64,000 bases of DNA from the NCBI RefSeq assembly GCF_037126465.1, contig NC_088201.1, positions 81,558,273 to 81,622,272 of the forward strand, written 5' to 3'. The notes under the pieces were generated by a model that was not told the DNA's origin, made no database searches, and saw only the letters and a program-made list of their open reading frames with translations. Shown here piece after piece: positions 11,381 through 22,984 of the stretch. This DNA comes from Ornithodoros turicata (lineage: Eukaryota; Arthropoda; Arachnida; Ixodida; Argasidae). Positions within the stretch are counted from its first letter, which is position 1; every line of letters begins with the position of its first letter. The position numbers and the translations under genes were made by a program.

Positions 11381-11724
11381 ATAAAACATGTTAATAATAA
11401 CACAACATGTTAATGTTAATAATATTACATGTTAATAAAACACGAAGGGAGAGGGAGAGTTCATAGACTTAAGTCCATGAACTCTCCCTCTCCCTTTGGG
11501 TTGGATCCAAAGCTCCCTGGAAGGTTGACACATCGCACACCTGGTGACGCTACGCGCACGTTCATTTGCCATTGATTTCAATGACCATTGATTGCACGTG
11601 TGACGGGAGTAATAAAACATGTTAATAATAACACAACATGTTAATGTTAATAATATAACATGTTAATAAAACACAAAGGGAGAGGGAAAGTTCATGGACT
11701 TAAGTCCATGAACTCTCCCTCTCC
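11292..11724 (+). repeat. Tandem duplication, 231-bp period
   Basis: Sequence from GGTTGACACATCGCACACC recurs at 11523 with very high identity up to ACTCTCCCTCTCC (11493 and 11724), giving 1.9 units. Each unit contains the right half of the CCCCTGTCA MITE, a (TAATGTTAATAA)-rich segment with repeated ACATGTTAATA, and a hairpin (11449-11497) with GGGAGAGGGAGAGTTCAT as arm. The shorter similarity TTGGATCC-AAGCTCC before each unit shows where the duplication began. Confidence 0.85.
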
Positions 11725-13156
11725 AATTCACTATCCACTCTGCGGTTCGTGTTCCGTATGGTCGGTATTGGATAGGGTTCCCACGTCAAGGCGCAGAGAT
11801 CAAGGAGAACGATTCGCAGAAAGACACCAATGCCGTAACAACGAGTCGCGCCGCCGACGTATCCGCTCATACTCAGAAAGCACTGACACGACGAGACGTT
11901 GAAATGACTCGTCAGCATCTAACACACTCTCGTTTCATTATCGAGCAACCCGAATGACCCTAATGACGGCTCATAAAGCGCGACACTTCCGTTTCCTCAA
12001 ACAGCAGAAGCAGATATGAACAAGACGCCACTCACAGGGCATAGATACGAAACAGCAGCGAGCTTCAATCTCATCTTTCAGCAATCGCGTGAAAAACGCA
12101 CAAACACCATTCGGTAATTGCGCTATTTTTAGCTGCAATAACGAGCGGCCCCTCTCCACGTCTCCCATTGGGTGCCTTACCCAACTTCTTCGCCCCAAAA
12201 CAGACCCAGATATCCACATTGCTCCTACAGATCACCGAAGCGTTTACAGAAAATATACTTAAAAAGTCTCCCTATACGTCAGATGCCCCTCTGAATGCAG
12301 CTCCATTCAGAGGCATGTAGACGTGCCATCCACCCCACGGAACTTGCCCTTTTCCCCTCACTCAAGACACAAAAACACACACACACACACACACACAAAC
12401 AAAGACTGTCTTAGCCGAAAGGACCCGGCAGCAGGAAACATGTGGAAATGATCACGTTCGCAAAGAGGTTCCGTACAGGGCAACCCACAGTGCCCATGCA
12501 GTGCCCTCTGTGCTCCAGGGGCATCCACCAGACCATGAGTCCTATCTATCATTGCCTCGTGAAGAGCTCGTTTGGTTCTTTGCGTCTTGCGCGCCGATGC
12601 TGTTTGCATGAAACGGGGAAACTGAACCCCACGGTGAAATACGAGCTTGACATCACCGTCGCGACTGTACTTCCAAAAAGGACCGGTCTTTTGAGGGACC
12701 GGAAGACAGAATGGTGGGGATAGTCCCGATCATTTGTTACTGAACCTGAAGGGATCGGGGGTGGTGTTGTAGGCGAGGACACTCCTCAAGGGCGCTTTGC
12801 TTCTGACACAACAACGTAGAGCATAGTAGCTGAACGCAAGCTAGCTCGTGTATGTTACTTGTAGAAGTCTTCTATACGTAACAACATCGTGTTTGTGCAA
12901 AACTGAGAGATAGTCTTCGGATAATGCGAGCAATTCACGAAAAAACCGATGATTTTGGGCCCCCTTTTGTCGGTGCCGTTTTTATCAAAGCCGGTGTTTG
13001 TGTCCTGCGTAGATTGATCATGCCTGGTTTCTATGTCTTTCCTTGCATATGGGCATCGAGACAGGAATGGGAGGAGGTGCCCTGTTCGACCGAAAAGTGA
13101 AGCTGGAATTGGAGGTCAGCCATGTGACGTCGCAGACAGTTTTCCGGATACGGTTT
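11725..13156. other. Intergenic; AC microsatellite and a small hairpin
   Basis: Holds (AC)n at 12374-12396 and a 26-bp perfect hairpin, CCTCTGAATG with its complement, at about 12289-12314. The ORFs around 12358-12782 run through the AC repeat or lack motifs. No gene is supported. Confidence 0.5.
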
Positions 13157-13251
13157 AATACCCCAGACAGACGGGCACGTTAAATGCCATTTCACGCAGC
13201 ATTCACCGTGCATTGAAATGACATTTATCGTGCCCGTCTGACAGGGGTATT
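13157..13251. mobile_element. 95-bp palindromic MITE (CCCCTGTCAGACGGGCACG)
   Basis: AATACCCCAGACAGACGGGC at the left is answered by GCCCGTCTGACAGGGGTATT at the right. The inner arms AATGCCATTTCA / TGAAATGACATT also pair, leaving a short loop. It is a compact relative of the element at 11173. Confidence 0.8.
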
Positions 13252-14356
13252 ACACTTGCCAGCATAACGTAGTTTCGGAATTGGATAGATGCGATCGTAG
13301 CGTGCCGAAATGTCCCCAAAATGGCGCGTGGAAAGCCTCCTAATTGGCGTTTCTCAGGTAACGTGATCCTTGCAAGGCTTCAAAGCAGCTAAAACTCACA
13401 TCCTATTCATGCATCACTTACCCCACTCTCTCGAAACACCGTTAGGGCGCCCGCGACCCTTTCCTTCATTCCTCCCTGCCTACGAGTAATGGCAGAGCAG
13501 ACACCATACCGTAACTGTCGAACATACAAACAAAATGCAAGCAAGTTGGTGTAGACTAGTTGCTGGCAACATTTCCCGGAGTTGCTTTAGCTTCACATCG
13601 TACCACTTGGCATTTGTTGTACCTGACATGTTTCGTGCAAATTACCTAGAAGGTTTACGCAGAAGATAACGCAGTGAGAAGGTTTCGTAGCGAATCTCCC
13701 TACAGCCACGTTACACACGCGAAGAACTGTTTTAAACAGCCGCCATTCCATCGTCGGCTAAGAACAAACAGTCCATGAGTGAAGACCAAGCCGGAGCCAT
13801 ATCAATAATGCCACATCCGTCGACGTCTCGCGGCAGCCCGTTTCAGGGAGTGTTCCGACCACTCGAAGTGAGGCTCATCGCTATCCGAATGACATAATCA
13901 AAACAAACACCATCCAATCCAGCCTACATACTTCCTTGACGGAAGCAGACAAAATGCCGTCTGTATTTTTGTTCGCCTGGGTCCCCGTTTCTGAACTCCA
14001 GACACCGCGGCGTCGCCCAGATGAGCAGGAAATCGTCAGCCCCGGTTCGGTCGATATTGCCAAAAATACTCCCCTCCAAAGGGGTCAAGGCGAAAAAAGG
14101 GGGTGCGACACCCAAAGCGAGAGAAGTTAAACCCATGACAAGGGGGGGGGGGGACACTTGTGTCTTGCTAGACCTGGTTGCGGTTTAATGGAATGCATAC
14201 ATGCACCTCGTCGTTCACAAAGTCGTCGTTCACCAATGCCATCTAGAATAAAGAACGCTTTGAGGCAATGAGACAAGCTGCCATCAGCCGCATGGCCAGC
14301 CAGTGGCAGTCACAGCCTCGATGTGCTCTGGGAAATCATCTGCGGGGTTAAATTAA
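13252..14356. other. No recognisable gene; poly-G tract
   Basis: A G run lies at 14142-14153. I see nothing else that can be supported. Confidence 0.4.
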
Positions 14357-14632
14357 ATGAGCCCCGACCTTATATCTCCGCGTAGTGAAGGAGGGAGAGG
14401 AGGTGTCGAGCAGGCCTTCCTTACTCCCAATAGGTGGCGGTGCCTATGCTCGCTTCGGGAGACTGACATCGACAATGTTGTAATTCAGACGCAAAAAGAG
14501 TACATGGTAATGAAAAAATTTACGATACAGACGACACATGGAGGTCCAGATATAGAGGTCCACCAAACCTTATCGAAAAGCGGTACCATAGATGAACTTG
14601 CAAAGAAGATAATTACTAGAGGCATTTTATAG
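14357..14632 (+). other. Unassigned ORF with some coding character
   Basis: A 91-codon open frame. Its second half (from about residue 36) has a balanced, protein-like composition, with DIDNVVIQTQKEY and GTIDELAKKIITRG. Two further ORFs follow on the same strand (14726-15010 and 15082-15312), both in other frames. I recognise no family. It could be a relic of a transposon protein, a terminal exon or chance; there is no start context or splice site that decides. Confidence 0.2.
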
Positions 14633-15311
14633 CTAATAACGATTGGTACGTTATATTATTCGTTTTTCTGCGCATTCTTATATGCGTGCGGGAGAGTTTC
14701 GTAGAGAGTAAAAGCTCCGGAAAGTATGAAACCAACGCCCTTCGCGCTCGGCAAAAACATGTACCGTAGTTACGCTTCGCTGACACCGGTTCAACATCCC
14801 TTCCCCCAAACGGCTCTCGTCTCAATTGAGAAGCTTAACAACGAGTCTAGGAAATGTGTCAGCATACACAGCCGTTACAGCATCTTCATCGGTCAGGGAC
14901 AAACAGCGAGAAGTCTATTCCCAGGTTCTGTCGCTCCTCAGGCTAGATTTCCAACGCAAAGCACGGAACAACTGATGGCAGGTGCCATTATATGCAAAGA
15001 TACATTATAACGAACAGAGACAATGGAGCATCCTGAAGGAGAAGGGGAAACTGGCGCCATGGGACAAAAAAAAAAAAAAAGATGATGAGCAGATGGGGGC
15101 GGACAGATGGCATGGAGCACGTGCTCCTAAACAAGACATCTTTGTCTCTCTTCAAGCCTAACAGTATGGTTAAGAGATGCCAGGGACCATTAATCTTTCC
15201 GGTTGCGAGAACTTATAAACGTTTCATTGTACAAGTTCTGCTAAGTAGGACTATTCGAAGAAAATGGGAACTAATGAAACACTCAAAAGAGGAAGGAAGC
15301 TCCAAAACGTA

Positions 15312-15358
15312 GTGTGTGTGTGGGGGGGGGGGGGGGGTATATATATATATATATATAT
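15312..15358. repeat. Compound microsatellite (GT)n-(G)n-(AT)n
   Basis: GTGTGTGTG passes into 16 or so G residues and then into (TA)n. Low complexity; unit counts are likely to vary between individuals and may be mis-assembled. Confidence 0.9.
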
Positions 15359-15540
15359 CTTGAAAAGTTGGAGTTGGATCGGACGGCTACGTAATTATAG
15401 TTGAAATAAATGGGAGACAGAAGACGAAAGTAGGGGAAGTAACAAAAAAGGGGTTTATTAAAACTTAAAAATCATAAAACTTAGGGAGGATGTCTACGTT
15501 ACGGCGGAAGCTCCGCCTTCTTCGGGACAAAAGAGCTAAA

Positions 15541-15567
15541 ATATATATATATATATATATATATATA
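15541..15567. repeat. (AT)n microsatellite left of the ribozyme motif
   Basis: Uninterrupted AT dinucleotides. Together with the (AT)n at 15718-15744 it brackets the ribozyme-bearing segment. Confidence 0.9.
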
Positions 15568-15617
15568 ATGAAAAAATAGCCGGAGCTCTTTGGCTGCACG
15601 TATAGCATATGTTTGTA

Positions 15618-15704
15618 ACTCAAACGTTGCCATGCCAGTACTGGACAGCTGTTTCGGCCTTGTTGGGCCATCATCAGCAGTACGCAGGCAGGCAACGTTT
15701 GAGT
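15618..15704 (-). ncRNA. Type I hammerhead ribozyme motif, Penelope-like
   Basis: On the minus strand the conserved blocks occur in hammerhead order. An outer stem I arm of 14 nt is followed by an inner arm GUACUG, CUGAUGA (15671-15677), stem II GGCC-CAACAA-GGCC, GAAAC (15651-15655), a tiny stem III (ACAG/CUGU with no loop), the cleavage triplet GUC, then CAGUAC and the complementary 14-nt outer arm. Both stem I helices pair perfectly (6 and 14 bp). Predicted cleavage lies between 15644 and 15643. An extra U sits between CUGAUGA and stem II, which may weaken activity. Very short stem III is the form described for ribozymes of Penelope-like retroelements. No reverse transcriptase is nearby, so this is probably a fragment of such an element. 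Confidence 0.82.
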
Positions 15705-15717
15705 GATATATATTGAG

Positions 15718-15744
<27 letters not shown>
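15718..15744. repeat. (AT)n microsatellite right of the ribozyme motif
   Basis: Uninterrupted AT dinucleotides, beginning 13 bp beyond the outer arm of the hammerhead stem I. Confidence 0.9.
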
Positions 15745-15748
<4 letters not shown>

Positions 15749-16043
15749 TCATTATACTACACATGAAAGTTAAGTTTTGGTCTAGCTTGGTTCAAATAAT
15801 AATATGGGGGCAAAGATAAGTTGACAAAACCCGCACGTATGCGGGGATGCTGAGTGTCGTAGTATATAGTCAACTTTGCTATAAAATCTATTTCGCGACT
15901 ACATTTTTCTACCATTTTGGAGCATAATAGGCGTTGTCAACCATTACACCCTCAGTCAATATGCCTTCCATAGTTAGACCTAAACTGTTTTCGTAAATGT
16001 TCAGTAAAATATATGAGTAAACCTTTTATAACGAATACATATA
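15745..16043. other. No recognisable feature
   Basis: AT-rich spacer between the ribozyme segment and the next foldback. Confidence 0.4.
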
Positions 16044-16939
16044 CAGGGTGTCCACGCTAAGTGTGAACAGATTTTTAATATATATATATAACACTTTTTC
16101 CCAAGATGAAATCAATTGCAATATAGCATATGCTGAAGGGCACTCCCTAGGAGGGCATTAGCAAAGTCCAAAGGCAATGTCTCAATTAACTTTCATTAAT
16201 TAACGTTTTAATGATAACAGCTACAAAGTTGTCCCAATGAGAACATGTGTTCCTTTCGGTCACCTGATATCGTAGCCGTTTTCAAACAAAAATTCGTTCG
16301 ATAGATCGCCCGCAAAAAATTGGTGAAGGAACGCCATTTTTTTCTTTATTTTGTTCATTGCGCTTCTTAGAAGACGCGTCTTTCTTTCACCCCCAATGTG
16401 AGAGGGAGAAAGAGCACACTACCGCCTCTCGCGTCCTGGAAAAAGATTAAAAGGAAACAGAAAATGCAACCCAAGATAAGGCCAGTTCCGATAGAGTCAC
16501 CCGATACATTTGTTTTTGTTTTGTTTCCGCAAGTTAAAGCTCATCTTCGACGCATGAGGCGGCACTGTGCTCCTTCCCCCTCTCCCGTTGGTTATGAAGG
16601 AAATACGCGTCTTCTAAGAAGCGCAATGAACAAAATAAAGAAAAAATGGCGTTCCTTCACGAATTTTTTGCGGGCGATCTATCGCACGGATTTTTGTTCT
16701 GAAAACGGCTACGATATCAGGTGACCGAAAGGAACAGATGTTCTCATTGGGACAACTTTGTAGCTTTTATAATTAAAAAGTGAATTAATGAATGTTAATT
16801 AAGACATTGCCTTTGGACTTTGCTAATGCCCTGCTAGGGAGTGCCCTTCAGCATATGCTATATTGCAATTGATTTCATCTTGGAAAAAGAGTTATATATA
16901 TTTTTAAAAAATCTGTTCACACTTAGCGTGGACACCCTG
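16044..16939. mobile_element. 896-bp foldback DNA element (CAGGGTG type)
   Basis: TA flanks both ends (16042-16043, 16940-16941). Arms of roughly 350 bp begin CAGGGTGTCCACGCTAAGTG and mirror each other closely, through AGCATATGCTGAAGGGCACT, GTCCAAAGGCAATGTCT, CACCTGATATCGTAGCCG and GAACGCCATTTTTTTC. They leave a central unpaired segment at about 16400-16600. This is a non-autonomous element probably moved by a Tc1/mariner-type enzyme. It shares only the terminal heptamer with the foldbacks at 42500, 44212 and 62010. A 108-aa ORF inside it is not a gene. Confidence 0.88.
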
Positions 16940-17317
16940 TATATACGTAGTAGCATCTAAAGTAATAAATAGCAAAAAAAAGTTTAAATATTTTCGTCGC
17001 TTACGGAAACAGATGCGAGCGTAAAAAATACAGTTCATCCATGCGAAACAGTTCGGGCCACGAAAGGCAACACTTTAGCAACATCAAGCAGTTCGTTAGT
17101 TCGTGAGCGCCTTTTGAGATGTAATGCAAGACGAGTAGATACTTCGCGGCATTTAATTTTTGCCATGTAAGTTGTCACATAGTTGGTCAGAAAGGGGCAG
17201 ACTTACTTTGTACCTTACTGTTAGCGTCGCCATAGCACATGCAGGAACTTTCGAATTAAATCACCCTGAGCTGCAGCTGAGAAGCAAAAACCAAAGAGCG
17301 GCGGGGAAAAAAACTAT
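16940..17317. other. No recognisable feature
   Basis: Spacer between two transposons; no motif seen. Confidence 0.4.
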
Positions 17318-17837
17318 CAAGTGAACCCTAGATTTGCGAACGACCAAAATTTCTCGTAAATCGTTGACAAGCCGAGGAATTCCTAAATTGTTGGAGCGGC
17401 TGGACAGCTTTAGAATGATAGGAAAGAGCGTAGAGTTCAGGTTTACCGGCGAGCGGCTCGCCCGCTTTTATGCGAAAATATCTCGTTTATCCTTATACGT
17501 GTGTGCTGATTACTTTCGCTTTCCTGAAGGACAGTCTGAATCACCCTTCCTGGTCAATAGGTGAAACAACTTCATAAAAGCGGCGTTCTTTTTGGAGCGA
17601 ACTTCTGGCAATCACTTCTGCAATCGGTCGATGCTGACACGCGGTGCTTTGTTGTCCTTTCGCCGGCAGCTTAGCTGGTTTACGAAGGGAGGTCCAAAGA
17701 CGGTTGGGTGTTCTAGGTTCAGTCCCTGCTCGGATATCGATGGTCCATAGCCCCAGGAAGAAATACAGAGCGTATGTCTCGTCCCACGAGGTACGGTAGA
17801 TAAAAAGCGAGGGAATTAGCAAATCGAGGGTTCACTG
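17318..17837. mobile_element. pogo/Tigger-like MITE, about 520 bp
   Basis: The right end reads inward CAGTGAACCCTCGATTTGCT and is followed by TA (17838-17839). The left end is CAAGTGAACCCTAGATTTGC. An end of the type CAGTGNACCCTCGATTT with TA target is characteristic of pogo/Tigger elements. Inner sequence is not self-complementary and has no intact transposase frame. Confidence 0.7.
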
Positions 17838-18117
17838 TATTCAAAAGTTGGACGCTGACAGCACTAGCGCCACTCTCACAGCCACGATTTCTTTTATCCC
17901 ACCTAACCTCATTAACAAAAGACGACGGCACAACGCCATGGCGGGAGTTTGTTTTTTTTACGTGGACGACATTTTCCGACAAATGTTATACTGTGGTCAC
18001 TGTGCTGAAACAGAGTGCCTCAAGACTAAGTACCCCCTTCAAAACACAACTACACGACCACACACAGGGAAACAACACACAACACGACGCGCTTCGTGTT
18101 TTGTCGTGTGCTCGCGT
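17838..18117. other. Spacer, no recognisable feature
   Basis: Contains a small imperfect hairpin at 18079-18110 (ACACGA with TCGTGT). No gene seen. Confidence 0.35.
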
Positions 18118-18621
18118 TTAAAGGGACGGTTGCATCCAGAAACCGATACCACTAGGTTCGGCATCGGCCGACAATCTACCCGGCCAATTTTTTCGTCCGA
18201 AAAGTACTTAGGTATTAAATAAACGAATTTTAAAGATCAGCGCTGCTTCTGCGGCGCTCCGGCGGTGTGACGTCACTTCCTAAGCGTAGGAGTGAGAGCG
18301 CGGCGCTCAGAGGAGGAAAGGCGCCGTCCAGACGCAACGTAGCTCTATGAGACACCTGCACGGCGGTGGCTTTCCTTTTCTCAAGGTCGCGCCCTCATCG
18401 GTTCTGAGGGAGTGACGTCTCTCGTTTTTCCAGAGAGAGAGAGAATTCCGGCGTACTCTCAACATGCGGCGTCTGCTCTCGTCATGTATTCCATCGAATA
18501 CCAGTCAACTTACGCCACTATTTCGCGTGGGATTTTTGACACCGTAGTCCGTGGTACAGAGGGAATAAAATAACACTATAGTTTCGAAATCTACTGGAAC
18601 GGATGCGAACGTCCCTTTCAA
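18118..18621. mobile_element. TTAA-type MITE with AAAGGGACG ends
   Basis: TTTAAAGGGACGGTTGCATCC at the left is answered by GGATGCGAACGTCCCTTTCAA at the right. The left end sits on TTAA (18118-18121); the right equivalent is worn to TTCA. Ends of the form TTAA-AGGGAC are common in animal elements of the piggyBac/Kolobok kind; the superfamily is inference. No coding capacity. Confidence 0.65.
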
Positions 18622-19083
18622 GAAGTCGAGAAGCCTAGAACAACAAGAAGCCTAAAACAAGTCTATAAAATTGGATTCACACATGAGTTTTTTGAACGCG
18701 TTTCGCGTTCGCGGCGCCGCGAAACGCGAGCCGAAGAGCGTTTCCAGCCACTTTTCGAGAACCGCTCCGTGCTGCAGCTTCGGAGGGCAGAACGCGAACG
18801 CTTTTCATCCGGCCAATCGGAGCGCTCGCGGAGGAGCTCGTTGGTGCCAGCGGGCCTCCCAGCACAACAGCTATACCACGCGGGGAACTTTTCTCCTTTT
18901 GTGTGTGTGTGTGTTCTCACGAAAAGCTGTTTGATGTCAACGACGAGCTGGGAATTTACGCAAGCCACAGAATCAACGAAAATAAATGCAATTTTGAGTG
19001 TGACCGTTCGTGTTCGTCGCCGGCAGGTAAACATGTGTCTCGCTTCTTCTGTAGCTCCTTTTCTGCATCTGTATTAGTGACTT
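18622..19083. other. GC-rich segment with CGCGTTTCGCG palindromes
   Basis: From about 18690 to 18830 the DNA is CpG-dense with short palindromes (GAACGCGTTTCGCGTTCG, GGCGCCGCGAAACGCG). This resembles DNA-transposon termini more than a promoter; no partner end was found. (GT)n lies at 18901-18914. Several overlapping ORFs here are in conflicting frames. Confidence 0.35.
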
Positions 19084-19200
19084 TAGTTGGAGTTCACGAT
19101 AACAGGTCCCAAAACATAAACAGTGAATCGCCTTGTTTCGCTGAATGGGTGACATCATATTGCTAAGCTTGGATTTGATAGCTTTCTTTATCGTATCTTT
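19084..19200 (+). repeat. Dispersed repeat F, copy 3
   Basis: Shows GTTCACGATAACAGGTCCCA, AAACATAA, GGGTGACATCATATTGCTAA and GATTTGATAGCTTTCTTTAT in family order. Confidence 0.6.
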
Positions 19201-19313
19201 ATCGCAGAGTTCTGCAGACGTATACTAAATGTAGCTGCTATATTGTGTCTGTCTGTCGTTCCGACGATTGACGGTGCAAGCAGGAATGATTCACAATGTA
19301 AATTTGAACGGAG

Positions 19314-19466
19314 CCCAAGCAGCACAATGTACTGAAAGTCGAGTGCAATAGGGGTGCACGGTATGTATCTTATCAATGTTCTTCAGCTTCACGAGCCTGT
19401 TCAAGGCTTTCCACCTACCCGTCCACCCCTATTGCACTCGACTTTCAGTACATTGTGCTGCTTCGG
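19314..19466 (-). mobile_element. Hairpin MITE, family M150, copy 2
   Basis: Same ~40-bp inverted ends as the copy at 4006, but the loop is in reverse orientation (ATCTTATCAATGTTCTTCAG and CCTTTCCACCTACC-like block). The right terminus has one change (CTTCGG for CTTGGG). Confidence 0.85.
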
Positions 19467-22400
19467 AGAGTGCAAGAAGCGCAGGTACAATCTCGACACA
19501 GCAACATCAACGAAACGCGTTTGCACGCTGGCAGAAAACGCATGTGTGACAGGCTCCTCTCGGCCGCGCCGCGAACGTTGAAGCGGCGCCGCTTTTTGAA
19601 ATGCATGTGTGGTTGCGTGGTGGAAATGCGTGGTTGACTAAGTGTTGTTCTCTGAATAGGGCCGAAACACAAATGTAGCTGAACGCACTGTCGTCGGTAT
19701 AGCGTTATGCACGTACGGCAAAATTGACACGGAATGGCAGCGAAGGACCGTAAGAGTGCACATACTTATTCGCATCGTCACCGGCTGTAGTATGTCCTAT
19801 GCTTCGAGGCGACGAGATACAGGAAATCGCGACTACACAGACAAAGGACCTAAGATCCCTCAGGCCAATTAGACTGCAAACGGTTTCAAGGGCTAGGCCC
19901 ACCAGAAACGAGCTCCCCAGTCGCCTGTTTTAGTTCTGCTCTTCAACGCGTTGCGTGCTCTAGAAAGCTATAGAATTGACAGTTTTCAATGATACGTTCC
20001 GCCAATTGACATCCGCCTCGAAGACAAATAAGATTTGTTTTGGGACGATTGTCAAACAGTGTTCGCTACCATTCCTGCTCTTGAGGTTCTCACCTCAACT
20101 ACTTACGACGAAAGGCAAGCACCAGCAGTTGCAGCGCGGCATGAGCAACGGCGGATGATGGCGCCGACAGCGCAGGGCTAGCGCTCCGTTGCTGTAGGGA
20201 GGACGAAAGCGCTCCGAAGCCTAGGCTCCGACGGCACCGCATTGGGATCTCAGCGGAGCCTCGCACACGCCGTCCCGATCATCGCAAAAACTACGACGAA
20301 AACTTCCATGAGAACGACGACGACACAGCAGGACACTGCTTTTATCTACTGATCCATCGATAACGATACTGTAATAACCTAAAATGCTACCTCGCAGTGT
20401 TTACACGTATTTTGACATTCATTCGGGTGTAAACGTCCGGTCCTGTGGCACACACCTTTGTGGTACGAGCTTCACACCATACAGAAGGGTGTCTTGCACA
20501 TTCCTAAACTGTGTATTCTACCCAGAGCACCTTTTCAAAGGGCATATTCTACAGGAAACGCTACGAATCTCAGGGAACTGATTTTAGCCCGTAGAATAGA
20601 AATGAATGTTTATTTACAAGAACACTACTTCTACATGCTGAAAATTACTGCAATGTGTGAAATGCAGGGCCACTACAGCCGTCTCCAAGTCAGCGCAAAA
20701 TAGCTGTGGGAACAGACATCGTCGTCCTGTCAACATTACTGAAACCCACTTTCGTAATTCAAAACGAATTACATTTTTAATTTTACTTAATGCAACTCGA
20801 ATTGACCAGTCTCTGCAAGCATTCGAAAACAAGTCGCGTCACGCCTTAGTTTGCGTTTAATGCGCCGACAGTGATAGGGACAGCGCAGGCAACACGTTAA
20901 TGTCAAAGGCCAGGGGCCCTTTCTGACCTCTGTGAGACAGAGTTCAGAAACATTAATAGTGGCCCCATCAATGATGCAACGAAAACATGAAAGGAAAGCA
21001 AAACGCACCCGGTGGTCGACTGGGGGAGCGATTCCCGTACTCCACCCTGTACAGTCATTTCTGCCTATACCAGACGCGGGAAACGCCCTTTGTTAAAGGT
21101 TAATGGCGTTAATGAATCGCTCGTTGTTTGAAGCGAAAGATGAGATTGTCAACGAAGAAGAACGAGAAGGGAACGGCTGTGCAGGTCATTGCCGTGTTGC
21201 GGGGTCACCAGGTGTACTCACTGGGTGATTCGGCAGCGTCTGGGCTGAGGAGGTGACAGCGAACAATGACACGCTATTGTTTTGCGGATGATTCAATTTC
21301 ACCTTCCGGAAGAGTTAGGAACTCTGAGGCGAGACAAAAGTAGTTATCTTGAAGACAGACGTGAGGTCTCACCAATAAAGGGGATTTGAAGTAGCGCTAT
21401 ATGGAAGCGTGCCTGCCACTTCCCGCGCGTGTTTCCCACATATCCGCCAAAAAATCGAGAGCAACAAGCAGGCGCCGGAACGCCAACAGGAGACATAAGA
21501 GCGAGTGATTTCAACAGCTTTTATTATTATTAGCAGTTATTATCAACAGCGTTTATTGACGAGATTCAGTTATGCGCTGCCAACAAAAAGTATATAGACA
21601 TAGTTCCCGCGAGTATGAGGCGTAAAGTTCGAACCTCCTGTACCGAACGATTCTATCGCGAACGAACAGGCAGACTTCCACTGGTCTCCTCAAGCGAGTT
21701 GTCCAATGATCGCTGGAGATCCGTTTCAGGAGACCAATCGGAAGCCTCTCCGTGTGGTCACGCTGCATGAGAAGGAAGGCCAGGAAAAGCGTAGACATTT
21801 TTTATCTTTAAGACATCAGTTATCGCTATATTGAGCACCTATAACGTCGAACTGGCTCCTGTTGGGAGCAATAATATTGGTTGTATAATACAAGTACACT
21901 TATGTTGTATGACGCAAATAGTATAGCGCGCAGATGCAGGCCACCTGGTGGACAAACTCCACAGTATAAAACCCTGTCTGTGCCCAGATTCAGGCTTTTG
22001 CACAGAACGTTCTCCCATCGTTCAATTTCTGCGCGAAGTTGCAGTCTAAAGGCAGAAGAACATTGCAGGAGGAGCAGAAAAAACAACAAAAAACGTTGAA
22101 TTTATTTCTGTGCATCCTGTACTTCTGAACACATCCAGGAAAGACAAGGTTAACCCCCTACATGATCGCAGACGCGTGTCGCAAGACAGGGCTGCGACAC
22201 AGCGCGAGTAACCCTCAGATACTTCCATATGAATTCGCTGAGCACAAAGGGGGGGGGGGGGCGAGAGAGAGAGGGAGACGGATTCACCCTCGGTCCCACA
22301 TCCGGTCACAGGAAATAGCCAAAATTCCTGCGAACAGACGGTGCGGGATCAAAAGAGGCTCCTTACATGCACCACATCAACCCCTATGTCGGAGAAGGCA

Positions 22401-22984
22401 ATGAATGGAGAGACAAGAAAGATACAAGAAGCCAGCATTTCTGCGAAGCGCTTATACGGACGCGGGGAAGTATCTTCGGGAGAGGTGTCCGTTTCGAGCG
22501 CCACTTGCGGGTTTTAAAATGACCGCGTGTTCCAGCGGCAACTTTTTTGTACGTATTCATCGCCAGCACCGCGAAGTAACAGCGGCTGTGAGAGAAGTAC
22601 ACTGGCGTGGACGCATGGAGAGCGGACAGGACGAACGAGAATGGGGTTAATATGCGATTTGAGCAGACTGCAACTGGTTCGAACTCTTCTCAGTCGCCGG
22701 CGTGGCATTGAAGCTTCCACCGGGAAGCACGGCCACGGGTATACAGGAGGATTCCTTGCGCACGGGGTTTATCCAATGACATCTCCCGTCTAGTGGACAC
22801 CACGTTCGAAGAACCGACACCAAGGTCGTGAATGAGGCCCAGCGAAGCTTGGTTTCGGTTTCCGTTCGCTGCCACATGCTACTTAGAACGGCGCAATTAG
22901 GGATTACAGCGTGGAAATTACCGAGAGGCGGTACAAACAGTATACATGCAGTACGATAACAACGACGAATGAACCGAGAATACG
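19467..22984. other. Long stretch without recognisable gene or complete repeat
   Basis: Repeat density is low here. A G run followed by GAGAGAG lies at 22249-22275, and the DNA becomes more CpG-rich between 22400 and 22700. ORFs are short and in conflicting frames. If the window has a host-gene neighbourhood, it may lie between here and 29 kb, but I cannot name an exon. Confidence 0.4.

Noticed and set aside
16398..16724. 108-codon frame
   Set aside because: Lies in the centre and arm of the 896-bp foldback element.
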